From Desulfonatronospira sp964577315 (GTDB taxonomy: Bacteria > Desulfobacterota > Desulfovibrionia > Desulfovibrionales > Desulfonatronovibrionaceae), in NCBI GenBank assembly GCA_964577315.1, contig CAZNYT010000104.1, positions 1 through 6,174 on the forward strand: 6,174 nt of DNA, in the 5' to 3' direction. The notes beneath the pieces were generated by a model that had not been told where the DNA came from, made no database searches, and saw nothing but the letters and a program-made list of their open reading frames with translations. A program made the translations under genes and the position numbers. This document shows positions 1-6,131 of this stretch, one piece after another (the first letter of the stretch is position 1; the number at the start of each line of letters is the position of its first letter).

Positions 1-273
1 GTGTTCACCAGTACCGCCACCCAGCACGGAGGGCAGGAAAGCACTATCTTAAGCTTTCATATCACCCTGCTCCACCACGGCATGCTCGTGGCCGGGCTGC
101 CCTACTCCTTCCCCGGCCAGATGAAACAGGACGAAATCACCGGGTGCTCACCGTACGGGGCCTCCACCATAGCCGGGAGCGGAGGTGAAAGGATACCCTC
201 GGAGAATGAGCTGGAAGGAGCCCGCTTCCAGGGCAGGCATGTGGCAGAAATCGCCAAGAAGCTCGCGGAATAA
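1..273 (+). CDS. wrbA: WrbA-type NAD(P)H:quinone oxidoreductase, C-terminal part (5' end outside window)
   Basis: Flavodoxin-fold FMN enzyme that reduces quinones by two electrons with NAD(P)H, in the cytosol, limiting semiquinone and oxidative stress. The window opens inside the gene: the first codon, GTG, is an internal valine and not a start. It lies at the head of the FMN phosphate/ring loop, FTSTATQHGGQE, which matches the FSSTGTGGGQE stretch of E. coli WrbA. After it come the LLHHGM segment (paired His near the flavin), a GLPYSFPGQ loop, the SPYGASTIAG motif typical of WrbA, and the C-terminal helix ARFQGRHVAEIAKKL. Ninety residues are visible; the family is usually about 200, so roughly 110 N-terminal residues lie upstream. 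The gene ends with TAA, and no terminator hairpin follows in the 78 bases before the next gene, so read-through into yhaO is possible. Identification rests on several collinear motifs and is firm; the physiological quinone is unknown. Confidence 0.95.
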   Translation: MFTSTATQHGGQESTILSFHITLLHHGMLVAGLPYSFPGQMKQDEITGCSPYGASTIAGSGGERIPSENELEGARFQGRHVAEIAKKLAE

Positions 274-296
274 TGCGATTGCGCTGAATCTTTATG

Positions 297-314
297 GGTT
301 AGACTGGTTAGACT
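297..314 (+). repeat. Perfect 9-bp tandem duplication (GGTTAGACT x2)
   Basis: GGTTAGACT occurs at 297-305 and again at 306-314 with no gap, between the wrbA stop and the yhaO start. It is followed by a weak -35-like TTGAAC (314-319) and a GATATT (335-340) only 15 bases further on, so it could lie at the upstream edge of a poor promoter or be a regulator half-site pair. It could equally be a simple slippage duplication. The repeat itself is seen directly; any role is a guess. Confidence 0.5.
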
Positions 315-351
315 TGAACTGCGGGACCGGGATTGATATTCTGCTTTAATT

Positions 352-1617
352 ATGCCTGAATTCATCCACGCCGCAGATATCCACTTGGATAGTCCCCTGC
401 ACGGGCTAAGCAGGTACGAGGGGGCACCGGCCCGGGAAATCCGGGAGGCCACCCGCAAGGCCCTGTCCAACCTGATAGAGTATATCCTGGAGCACCGCAT
501 CCCGCTTTTGCTCATAGCCGGGGACTTATACGACGGTGATTGCCCGGATTTTCAGACCCTTCTGCATTTTTCCGGGCAAATGTCCAGACTCAGGGAAGCC
601 GGCACCCGGGTGGCGCTCATCCGAGGCAATCACGATGCCCAGAACCGGATGACCAAGTCCCTGAATCTACCGGACAACGTGTATACCTTTTCCTCCCGGC
701 ATCCGGAAACCTGGAAGCTCCCGGATCTGGGAGTGGCTGTACACGGCCAAAGCTACGACCGGGAAGCGGTCCTGGACAACCTGGTCCCGGATTACCCGGA
801 CCCGGTACCTGGCATGTTCAACATCGGCCTTTTGCATACTTCGCTGTCCGGCACCCCGGAACACAGCGGCTACGCCCCGTGCACCCCGGACCAGCTCCTG
901 GCCAAGGGCTACGACTACTGGGCCCTGGGCCATATCCACCGCCACGACATCATTAATAGAGACCCTCCCATTATCTTCAGCGGCTGCATCCAGGGCCGCC
1001 ACATCCGCGAACCCGGCGGCAAGGGCTGCATGCACATTATCACTCGCTCTTCTGGGGAGATGGATATAGAGCGCGTGGAGCTGGATGTCTTGCGCTGGGT
1101 GACCCTGGAGGTGGACGTATCTAACCTGGAGTCCCAATCCCAGGTACTCGAATTCCTGGGACAAAGACTAAAGGACTTAATAGACAACCGGGACCGGGAA
1201 AGACTCCTGGCAGTGCGGATAATCCTGGTTGGCCCCACTCCTGCTTATGCCCAGATCAACCACGACTTTTACCAGATCCAGGCCGAAATCCGGAACCTGG
1301 CCATGGATATCTCCGGGCAAACCATCTGGGTGGAAAAGATCCTGAACCAAACCACCCCGGCACTGGACTGGGAGGAGCTCCGGCAAAGCCATTCCCCGTT
1401 GGGAGATCTAATCCACTACATTGACCGCTTACAGCAGGATCCTGACAAGTTACAGGAACTGGGCCCGGATCTTACCGATCTAAGGGCCAAGCTGGCAGGC
1501 ACCGGCATAGACCTGCCCGACCTGCAGGATCCGGAACAAAGGCAAATTTTCCTGTCCCGGGCCCGGGACATACTTATCACTCTCATGGCCCAAAAAATGC
1601 CCTGGGACAACTTCTAA
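352..1617 (+). CDS. yhaO: YhaO/SbcD-like metallophosphoesterase (DNA exonuclease subunit)
   Basis: Calcineurin-like phosphoesterase of the Mre11/SbcD group, expected to hydrolyse DNA phosphodiesters with two Mn2+ ions as the nuclease partner of the ATPase encoded next. All metal-ligand motifs are visible in order: D9-x-H11 in HAADIHLDSP, D58 in GDLYD (57-61), N93/H94 in GNHD (92-95), H162 in GLLHTS, and H194 with H196 in GHIH (193-196). The catalytic domain fills about residues 1-230. The rest is a less conserved C-terminal region expected to cap the active site and hold the ATPase; this is inferred from the family. The length, 421 aa, suits YhaO (B. subtilis about 400). The ATG at 352 puts the first metal motif at residue 9, as expected, but no Shine-Dalgarno lies at a usable distance. 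yhaN follows 175 bases after the stop, a wider gap than is usual for sbcD-sbcC type pairs. SbcD proper is the alternative, but the C-terminus and the YhaN partner favour YhaO. Confidence 0.9.
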   Translation: MPEFIHAADIHLDSPLHGLSRYEGAPAREIREATRKALSNLIEYILEHRIPLLLIAGDLYDGDCPDFQTLLHFSGQMSRLREAGTRVALIRGNHDAQNRMTKSLNLPDNVYTFSSRHPETWKLPDLGVAVHGQSYDREAVLDNLVPDYPDPVPGMFNIGLLHTSLSGTPEHSGYAPCTPDQLLAKGYDYWALGHIHRHDIINRDPPIIFSGCIQGRHIREPGGKGCMHIITRSSGEMDIERVELDVLRWVTLEVDVSNLESQSQVLEFLGQRLKDLIDNRDRERLLAVRIILVGPTPAYAQINHDFYQIQAEIRNLAMDISGQTIWVEKILNQTTPALDWEELRQSHSPLGDLIHYIDRLQQDPDKLQELGPDLTDLRAKLAGTGIDLPDLQDPEQRQIFLSRARDILITLMAQKMPWDNF

Positions 1618-1663
1618 CTCCGCGTCACCCCATCTGGACTGTCAAAAGTTCTCGTGCAACACT

Positions 1664-1693
1664 TTGAATTTATTGCATTTTTAAAAATATCAA
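1664..1693 (+). promoter_or_regulatory. Weak sigma70-like promoter candidate ahead of yhaN
   Basis: TTGAAT (1664-1669) and TATCAA (1688-1693) each match 4 of 6 bases of the -35 and -10 consensus and are 18 bases apart. They lie in the AT-rich part of the yhaO-yhaN spacer, about 100 bases before the yhaN start. A second -10-like word, TATATAA (1712-1718), is close by but has no convincing -35. A separate yhaN promoter would explain the unusual spacer. AT-rich DNA yields such matches easily, so this is a weak call. Confidence 0.25.
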
Positions 1694-1744
1694 ATCTCCT
1701 GATGTTCTTAGTATATAAACCCCTGAAATCATGAAGCTTTTTCT

Positions 1745-1778
1745 TCAACTATTAACAATTAACTGATAACTTTTAACT
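1745..1778 (+). repeat. Five 7-bp-phased TTAAC-type units upstream of yhaN
   Basis: Units start at 1745, 1752, 1759, 1766 and 1773, exactly seven bases apart. Their cores are TCAAC, TTAAC, TTAAC, ATAAC and TTAAC, each followed by two variable bases, giving the consensus TTAACNN. The phase does not continue before 1745 or after 1779. The array ends 14 bases before the yhaN ATG and takes the place where a Shine-Dalgarno-bearing leader would normally be. It may be a degenerate heptameric microsatellite, a set of operator half-sites, or an unstructured AU-rich leader that helps ribosomes load. The periodicity is seen directly; function is unknown. Confidence 0.6.
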
Positions 1779-1792
1779 CTCCAGCACCCCAT

Positions 1793-4700
1793 ATGAAGAT
1801 CGACAAACTAAGACTCAAGGCATACGGTCACTTCCGGGACAAGGAGCTGGATCTTGGCTCGGACGGCAAACTGCACATGGTATTCGGCCCCAACGAGGCC
1901 GGGAAAAGCACCGCCCTGCGCGCCCTGAGCCGCTTTTTCTTTGGATTCGAGCACCAGGCCAGGGACGGCTTCCTGCACCAGAACAAGGACCTGGCAGTGG
2001 GAGCCACCTTGAGGCTCCCAAGCGGCGAGATCCTGGACCTAACCCGCTACAAGAGGCGCAAGAACGATCTGGTGGACGCATCCAACCAGCCGGTGGATAC
2101 CGGACGTATGTCCCGGCTTCTCTCCGGGATGAACAGCGAAATGTTCTCCAGCCTGTTCGGGATCAGCCACGACCGGTTGCGGGCCGGGGGCGAGGACCTC
2201 CTCCAGGCTGGAGGACAGCTGAGCCAGGCCCTGTTTTCCGCAGCCTCGGGGATTCTGCACATGCGCAAAATCCAGGAGGAACTGCAAAACCAAAGGGACA
2301 AGCTCTTCCGCCCCAGGGCATCCACCACCTCTGTTATGCAGAAGAAATCCCGCCTCTCCCAGCTAAACCAGGAACTGCGCCAGGTCTCGGTCCATCCGGA
2401 GCAGTGGCAGCGCCTTAACTCCGCACTGGAAGAAAAACAGGGACAAAAAAGGGAAACAATCTCCAGGCTAAGGGAGCTGGAGGCCAAGCGCAGCAAGTAT
2501 TCCAGGTTCTTGAAGGCCCTGCCCTGCATGGCCAGGCGCTCGGAGCTTTTCAAGCAATGGGAGGAACTCAAGTCCGTGCCCCTGTTGGAGCAGGATTTCA
2601 CCAGCCGCAGGCAGAAGATCCGCGCCGACCTGGAACACGGCTACCAGGAAAGAAAAAGGCTAAACCAGGAAATCCAGGGACTGAAGCGGGACCTGGAAAA
2701 CATCACTATCCGCCAGGACCTGCTGGATCTACAGCCCCGCATCCATTCCCTGCAAAAGGAAGTGGCCCTGATCTCTCAGTCCCGGGAGGAATTGGAACAG
2801 ATTAAAGCCCAGGAGCATAACCTGAACCTGACTATCCGGGAAAAGTGCGCTTTGCTGGGCAGATCTTTTTCCCACCGAGAACTGGAGAAACTGGGGCTTA
2901 GCCAGAAGCAGCATTCCCAAATCCAGAAACTGGCCCGGGAGCGGGCAGTCCTAATGGAACAGATGAACCAGGCCAGACAATCCCTGCGGGACTACGCCAA
3001 ACAACTGAAAAACGCCCGCCTAGGCCTCAAATCCGTTCCCAGCATTCCCCGGATGGATTACCTGGAAACCACCTGCAGAAGGCTGGCATCCGCCGGGGAC
3101 CTGGAAGAAAAAAGACGGGATCTTGAGCGGCAGATCCAGGACCTGGACCGGGAACTGGAAACCAGGATCAGTTCCCTGGGGCTGTGGACCGGGAAGGTAG
3201 AGCAGCTTTTATCCCTGCCCCTCCCCTTGCCCGAAACCGTTCAGCGCATGGAGGATGAGCTCCTGCAGGCCGGGCAGAACCAGGAATCCGCCCTCAGGGA
3301 AGTGCGGGAGACGGAAAAAAGTATTGCCTCCTACAGGGAGCAGTTGAACTCGCTGAGCCGGGAAGATCTGCCCCAGCCGGAGACCCTGCACTCTCTGCGC
3401 ACCGTGAGGGATCAGGGCTGGCGGTTGGTTCAAAAGGCCTGGCTGGAAAAACACGAAGACCCCGCGGAAATCCGGGATTTCCTGGATAATATCGGCGGGG
3501 GCCGGGATCTGGCCTCGGGTTTTGAACAGATCATGCACCGGGTGGATGAAACCGCGGATTCCATGCTGGATAAATCCAAGGAACTGGCCAGGATTCAGTC
3601 CCTGCAGGAACAGATCAGGGCCTGGGAAGAAAAGCTGGAGCAAGCCAGGAAGGAATACCAAAAGGCCAGGCAGGAACATGATACAACACAGCAAAAGTGG
3701 CAGGACCTATGGGGCGAAGCTGGCATCACCCCCCTTTCCCCCAGGGAAATGCGGACCTGGTTGAGCAATGTCCAGGAGATCTCCCGGATATACCGGGAAA
3801 AACAGTCCTTGGCCGGGGACTTGGAACAGACCCGGGAGAGAATAAACAACCTGCACCGGGAAGGAATGCAGGCCCTGGAAGACACCGGCTATCAAGGCCC
3901 AGGTCCTGCTGAGCTATCCGCCCTGGCCGAGCTTTTGGAAAAAATAAGGGCAGAGGCCCGGGAAGCCAGATCCGCGCAGGAAAGTTGGGAGCATGAAATA
4001 AACAGTGCCAAGAGAAACTTGTTACAAGCGGGCAGCAAATCCAGACAAGCCAAACGAAAGCTTGGAAAATGGCGGGAAAAATGGGCCGGTTCCCTGGAAC
4101 CGCTGGGGCTTGACCCGGCAAACGATACTGAATCCGTCTTGGAGGAGATCCAGATCCGCCAGGAGCTTTCATCCACCTGGAACCAGCTTCAAAACCTAAG
4201 GAACAAAAAAAGCGAACTGGAGAACAAGCTGCTGGACTTCCAGGCCCAGGTGGACGAAATTTGCCATGAGCTGGAATGGCAGCGGGACAAGGCCCAGCCC
4301 GAGGAGATGCTGGCCATCCTGGGACGTGAACTGGAGCAGGAGCAGGAAAAGACCTCCCTTAAGCGCCAGATGGAAAAAGAGTTGCGCCAGGGTCAGTCCA
4401 ACTTGGAAAAACTGGAATCCAGGATCCAGGCGTGGGAAAGGGAACTGGAGCAGCTGTGCCGGGAAGCGGGAACGGATGACCCGGAAGAGCTTCCCGGAGT
4501 GGAGGAAAAATCCAAACAAAAGGAGGATACACGCAAGGAGCTGCAGAGCCAGGAATCCTCCCTTCAGGAGCTGGCCGAAGGACAGGACCTGGAGACCTTC
4601 ACTGCCGAGGCCGGGGCCTTCCAGTCCCATGAGCTGGAATCCCAGCTGCAGGAACTGGAACAAGAGAAACACGAACTGGAGAGGGAGCGGGACGAAATCA

Positions 4701-5296
4701 CCAGCGAAATCGCCACCCTGCAAAAGGATCTCCGAGCCATGGACGGTACTTCCCGGGCGGCGGAGATCAAGCAGGAGATCCAGGAAATCCGGGCTGAGCT
4801 GGAGCAGGAAACCCGGGAGTACATCCAGCTGACCCTGGCCCAGACCATTCTGGATTCGGAGATGGAGCGCTTTCGGTCGGCCAACCAGGGACCGGTCCTG
4901 AATCAGGCCGGGGAATTCGTAAACCGGATAACCCTGGGTTCTCTGACCGGGATATACGCGGACTACGATTCCAGAGGTGATTTAGTTCTAAGGGCCCAGA
5001 GGCCGGATGGCTCCGGTCTCGGGGTAAGCGAGCTAAGCGACGGGACCAGGGATCAGCTCTTTCTGGCCCTGCGTCTTGGAGGGTTGATCCATTACCTGGA
5101 ACGTAACCAGCCCTTCCCCTTCACTGTGGATGACATCCTGGTGCACTTCGACGACCAGCGCGCAGCAAAAACCTTGGGAGTACTGGCGGAGATGACCCCC
5201 AAGACCCAGGTAATCTTCTTTACCCACCACAGCCACCTGGTGGACCTGGCTAATCAGACCCTGGACCCGGACCAGCTTCAGATCCACGAGCTGTGA
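1793..5296 (+). CDS. yhaN: YhaN-type SMC/Rad50-like AAA ATPase (SbcC-like partner of YhaO)
   Basis: ABC/SMC-type ATPase whose dimer is expected to clamp DNA and gate the YhaO nuclease, as Rad50/SbcC does for Mre11/SbcD. The N-terminal half-head holds Walker A GPNEAGKST (32-40) and the YhaN-typical block LFGISHDRLRAGG through FSAASG (121-153). A very long Glu/Gln/Leu/Arg-rich coiled coil follows, about residues 155-1015. It is interrupted near the middle by family-typical patches: VDETAD at 584-589 and the W636-W640 segment leading into LSPREMRTWL. The C-terminal half-head starts with MERFR (1024) and has signature LSDGTRDQ (1081-1088), a Walker B/D-loop segment VDDILVHFDD (1112-1121) and an H-loop THHSHLVD (1144-1151). 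No CxxC zinc hook exists anywhere. At 1167 aa it is longer than B. subtilis YhaN (about 960). The ATG at 1793 gives the canonical opening MKIDKLRLKAYGHF, but there is no Shine-Dalgarno. The reading frame is intact throughout. Confidence 0.92.
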   Translation: MKIDKLRLKAYGHFRDKELDLGSDGKLHMVFGPNEAGKSTALRALSRFFFGFEHQARDGFLHQNKDLAVGATLRLPSGEILDLTRYKRRKNDLVDASNQPVDTGRMSRLLSGMNSEMFSSLFGISHDRLRAGGEDLLQAGGQLSQALFSAASGILHMRKIQEELQNQRDKLFRPRASTTSVMQKKSRLSQLNQELRQVSVHPEQWQRLNSALEEKQGQKRETISRLRELEAKRSKYSRFLKALPCMARRSELFKQWEELKSVPLLEQDFTSRRQKIRADLEHGYQERKRLNQEIQGLKRDLENITIRQDLLDLQPRIHSLQKEVALISQSREELEQIKAQEHNLNLTIREKCALLGRSFSHRELEKLGLSQKQHSQIQKLARERAVLMEQMNQARQSLRDYAKQLKNARLGLKSVPSIPRMDYLETTCRRLASAGDLEEKRRDLERQIQDLDRELETRISSLGLWTGKVEQLLSLPLPLPETVQRMEDELLQAGQNQESALREVRETEKSIASYREQLNSLSREDLPQPETLHSLRTVRDQGWRLVQKAWLEKHEDPAEIRDFLDNIGGGRDLASGFEQIMHRVDETADSMLDKSKELARIQSLQEQIRAWEEKLEQARKEYQKARQEHDTTQQKWQDLWGEAGITPLSPREMRTWLSNVQEISRIYREKQSLAGDLEQTRERINNLHREGMQALEDTGYQGPGPAELSALAELLEKIRAEAREARSAQESWEHEINSAKRNLLQAGSKSRQAKRKLGKWREKWAGSLEPLGLDPANDTESVLEEIQIRQELSSTWNQLQNLRNKKSELENKLLDFQAQVDEICHELEWQRDKAQPEEMLAILGRELEQEQEKTSLKRQMEKELRQGQSNLEKLESRIQAWERELEQLCREAGTDDPEELPGVEEKSKQKEDTRKELQSQESSLQELAEGQDLETFTAEAGAFQSHELESQLQELEQEKHELERERDEITSEIATLQKDLRAMDGTSRAAEIKQEIQEIRAELEQETREYIQLTLAQTILDSEMERFRSANQGPVLNQAGEFVNRITLGSLTGIYADYDSRGDLVLRAQRPDGSGLGVSELSDGTRDQLFLALRLGGLIHYLERNQPFPFTVDDILVHFDDQRAAKTLGVLAEMTPKTQVIFFTHHSHLVDLANQTLDPDQLQIHEL

Positions 5297-5316
5297 CCCA
5301 CGGCACTGCAGACCCT

Positions 5317-5372
5317 GGAACTTTAGGGAAACTTTCTTCATTCCCGACCTGAAGAAGAAAGTAAAAGGTTCC
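5317..5372 (+). other. Imperfect long hairpin just downstream of yhaN
   Basis: ACTTTCTTC (5331-5339) is exactly complementary to GAAGAAAGT (5354-5362), a 9-bp stem with a 14-base loop. An outer stem can add GGAAC (5317-5321) with GTTCC (5368-5372) and TTT (5322-5324) with AAA (5364-5366), leaving one bulged G and an internal loop. It begins 20 bases after the yhaN stop. It is A/U-rich and has no U-run directly after it; the nearest T-run is about 17 bases on. It is therefore not a textbook Rho-independent terminator, but may end or protect the yhaN mRNA. Confidence 0.4.
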
Positions 5373-5392
5373 GCAACTATTCACCATGTTTT

Positions 5393-5767
5393 TTGTGTGC
5401 TTTTGCCGGGAGGATCACCACGCCCCCAACACAGCACTTAAAAAGATTTGGTGATAGCTACTATGAAACAAGCTATCCCTTTGCCGTTAAGATTGCTGCG
5501 GGCAAAATCTGTGCAGTCACAGGCCAAGCATGGTCTGATGGAATATCCAGGAGTCCGCAGAACTACCTGGTCATCCCTGAACAGCCCTGGCTGGACGGAT
5601 ACTGCATTGAAAAAGGGATTATCCGGCAGTTTGTGGCTATGCCCAAGGTAAAGATCCTTTGCCTGAAAATGATTCAGCGGCCCCGGAAAAGATCATTAAG
5701 ATTCAAGGAAAAAAACGCTCGAATCAGGTTCGGGAATGGAAAAAAGCCAGTGAATGATCGAGAATAA
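5393..5767 (+). pseudogene. Fragment of a conserved QPWLDG...IRQFVAMP domain protein, probably decayed
   Basis: The frame is open from a TTG at 5393 to TAA at 5765-5767, but only 5471-5644 looks like conserved protein: SYPFAVKIAAGK, then CAVTGQAW, PQNYLVIPEQ, PWLDG and IRQFVAMP. From memory, this order of blocks recurs in uncharacterised bacterial proteins, some labelled integral membrane protein, where FVAMP is usually followed by an LG.GYTVE-like stretch. Here, after FVAMP, the frame turns into Lys/Arg-rich sequence with no such motif (KVKILCLK onward), as expected past a frameshift. The next frame, open from about 5641 to TGA at 5755, reads AQGKDPLPENDSAAPEK and gives a more protein-like tail. 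The residues before position 27 do not resemble the family either. The TTG start has no Shine-Dalgarno, and no ATG fits. I infer a fragment truncated at both ends. A short functional protein is possible but less likely. No function is assigned. Confidence 0.5.
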
Positions 5768-5782
5768 GCATTCGACTTTTTG

Positions 5783-5814
5783 CAATTGTATTTTTTGGGG
5801 CTAATCCAATTGTA
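5783..5814 (+). repeat. Spaced direct repeat CAATTGTA (two copies)
   Basis: CAATTGTA occurs at 5783-5790 and 5807-5814, start to start 24 bases. Each copy contains the palindrome CAATTG. They flank a T-run and GGGG in the leader region of the 47-aa gene. Paired palindromic sites could bind a dimeric regulator, but eight bases in AT-rich DNA can repeat by chance. Confidence 0.3.
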
Positions 5815-5837
5815 ACCGTCCAACGACACAAAATGAC

Positions 5838-5867
5838 GTTGCGGGTGTGCTACCCATGACTTGCAAC
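5838..5867 (+). promoter_or_regulatory. Leader hairpin upstream of the 47-aa gene
   Basis: GTTGC-GGGT (5838-5846) can pair with ACCC (5852-5855) and GCAAC (5863-5867), giving a 9-bp stem with a 5-base loop (5847-5851) and a 7-base bulge (5856-5862). It ends 7 bases before the Shine-Dalgarno. CAACG (5821-5825) can instead pair with CGTTG (5837-5841), which excludes the outer stem of the first fold. Such competition could influence translation of the small gene, but this is read by eye only. Confidence 0.3.
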
Positions 5868-5874
5868 CAAAATC

Positions 5875-5883
5875 AAAGGAGGT
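5875..5883 (+). promoter_or_regulatory. Strong Shine-Dalgarno of the 47-aa gene
   Basis: AAAGGAGGT is a full anti-16S match, with GGAGG ending 7 bases before the ATG at 5890. It fixes the start of the small gene and is the only strong ribosome binding site attached to a gene in this window. Confidence 0.85.
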
Positions 5884-5889
5884 CCGGAA

Positions 5890-6033
5890 ATGGGACTGCG
5901 CAGCATGTTGTATTTCATAGCCCGCATCCTGGGGGATATAAACGCGGTGCGCAAGAACAGCATCGGCCGCCGCGTGGGCCGCAGAGCCGCGGGTAAGGCC
6001 ACTGGAAGGCTGTTTCGGGGGATTTTTAAGTAA
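5890..6033 (+). CDS. Small basic conserved-looking protein, 47 aa
   Basis: The gene has a perfect Shine-Dalgarno at the right spacing, an ATG start and a TAA stop, and GC-rich codon use like the long genes although the flanks are AT-rich. The protein starts with a short hydrophobic, possibly helical stretch (LRSMLYFIARILGD, residues 3-16), then NAVRKN. The second half is strongly basic with a repeated Gly-Arg/Lys rhythm: GRRVGRRAAGKATGRLFRG (26-44), ending IFK. Acidic residues are nearly absent (only D16). From memory, similar short proteins with a LGDxNAv..G..G+R..R+.GK.TG+ pattern are found as hypothetical proteins in many bacteria and some phages; I know of no assigned function. The composition would suit nucleic acid, ribosome or membrane-surface binding, but that is inference. 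It stands alone, with its own structured leader upstream. Existence of the gene is well supported. Confidence 0.8.
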   Translation: MGLRSMLYFIARILGDINAVRKNSIGRRVGRRAAGKATGRLFRGIFK

Positions 6034-6050
6034 GGGGTATCTAGCACTAA

Positions 6051-6131
6051 CAGGTCTTCCTTGATGCAGAAGAGAAGCTGGATTGCTTTATAACATTTGA
6101 TGAAAATTATGTTTTAAAATTGAAAGTATAA
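6051..6131 (+). pseudogene. Possible C-terminal remnant of a PIN-domain (VapC-like) protein
   Basis: Twenty-six codons between an in-frame TAA (6048-6050) and a TAA at 6129-6131 read QVFLDAEEKLDC then FITFDENYVLKLKV. The pattern of a small helix followed by a hydrophobic strand, T-F-D and an aromatic resembles the end of PIN-domain RNases (F-[ILV]-T-x-D-x-x-[FY]), whose last acidic residue helps bind Mg2+. There is no start codon, no ribosome binding site and no upstream part of the domain, so if real it is a dead remnant. The match is short and could be chance. An ATG at 6064 lies in another frame and stops after nine codons. Confidence 0.25.

Noticed and set aside
1..3. GTG at position 1 as the true start of a 90-aa gene
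   Set aside because: The protein begins in the middle of the WrbA flavin loop, so the GTG is an internal valine codon of a gene cut by the window edge.
667..1238. Long open frames on the minus strand opposite yhaO (667-1164 and 915-1238)
   Set aside because: They mirror the GC-rich codon pattern of yhaO, have no recognisable motifs, and yhaO carries complete metal-binding motifs across the same bases.
3726..4723. Minus-strand open frames opposite yhaN, including a 175-aa Leu/Phe-rich one at 4196-4723
   Set aside because: The Leu/Phe richness is what the antisense of a Glu/Gln/Lys-rich coiled coil gives. There is no ribosome site and no domain.
4266..4832. 188-aa Arg/Ser/Trp-rich frame inside yhaN on the plus strand
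   Set aside because: The low-complexity composition is the +1 shadow of coiled-coil codons, and the yhaN frame is unbroken through it.
5386..5454. ATG at 5386 as a start for the fragment gene
   Set aside because: It is in a different frame and reaches a TGA after about 22 codons.
5448..5651. 67-aa frame starting MVIATMKQ
   Set aside because: It overlaps the conserved SYPFAVK...RQFVAMP core in another frame, shows no motif of its own and has no Shine-Dalgarno.
5850..6047. Minus-strand 65-aa frame over the small gene
   Set aside because: It is antisense to the 47-aa gene, which has a perfect ribosome site; the minus frame has no such support.
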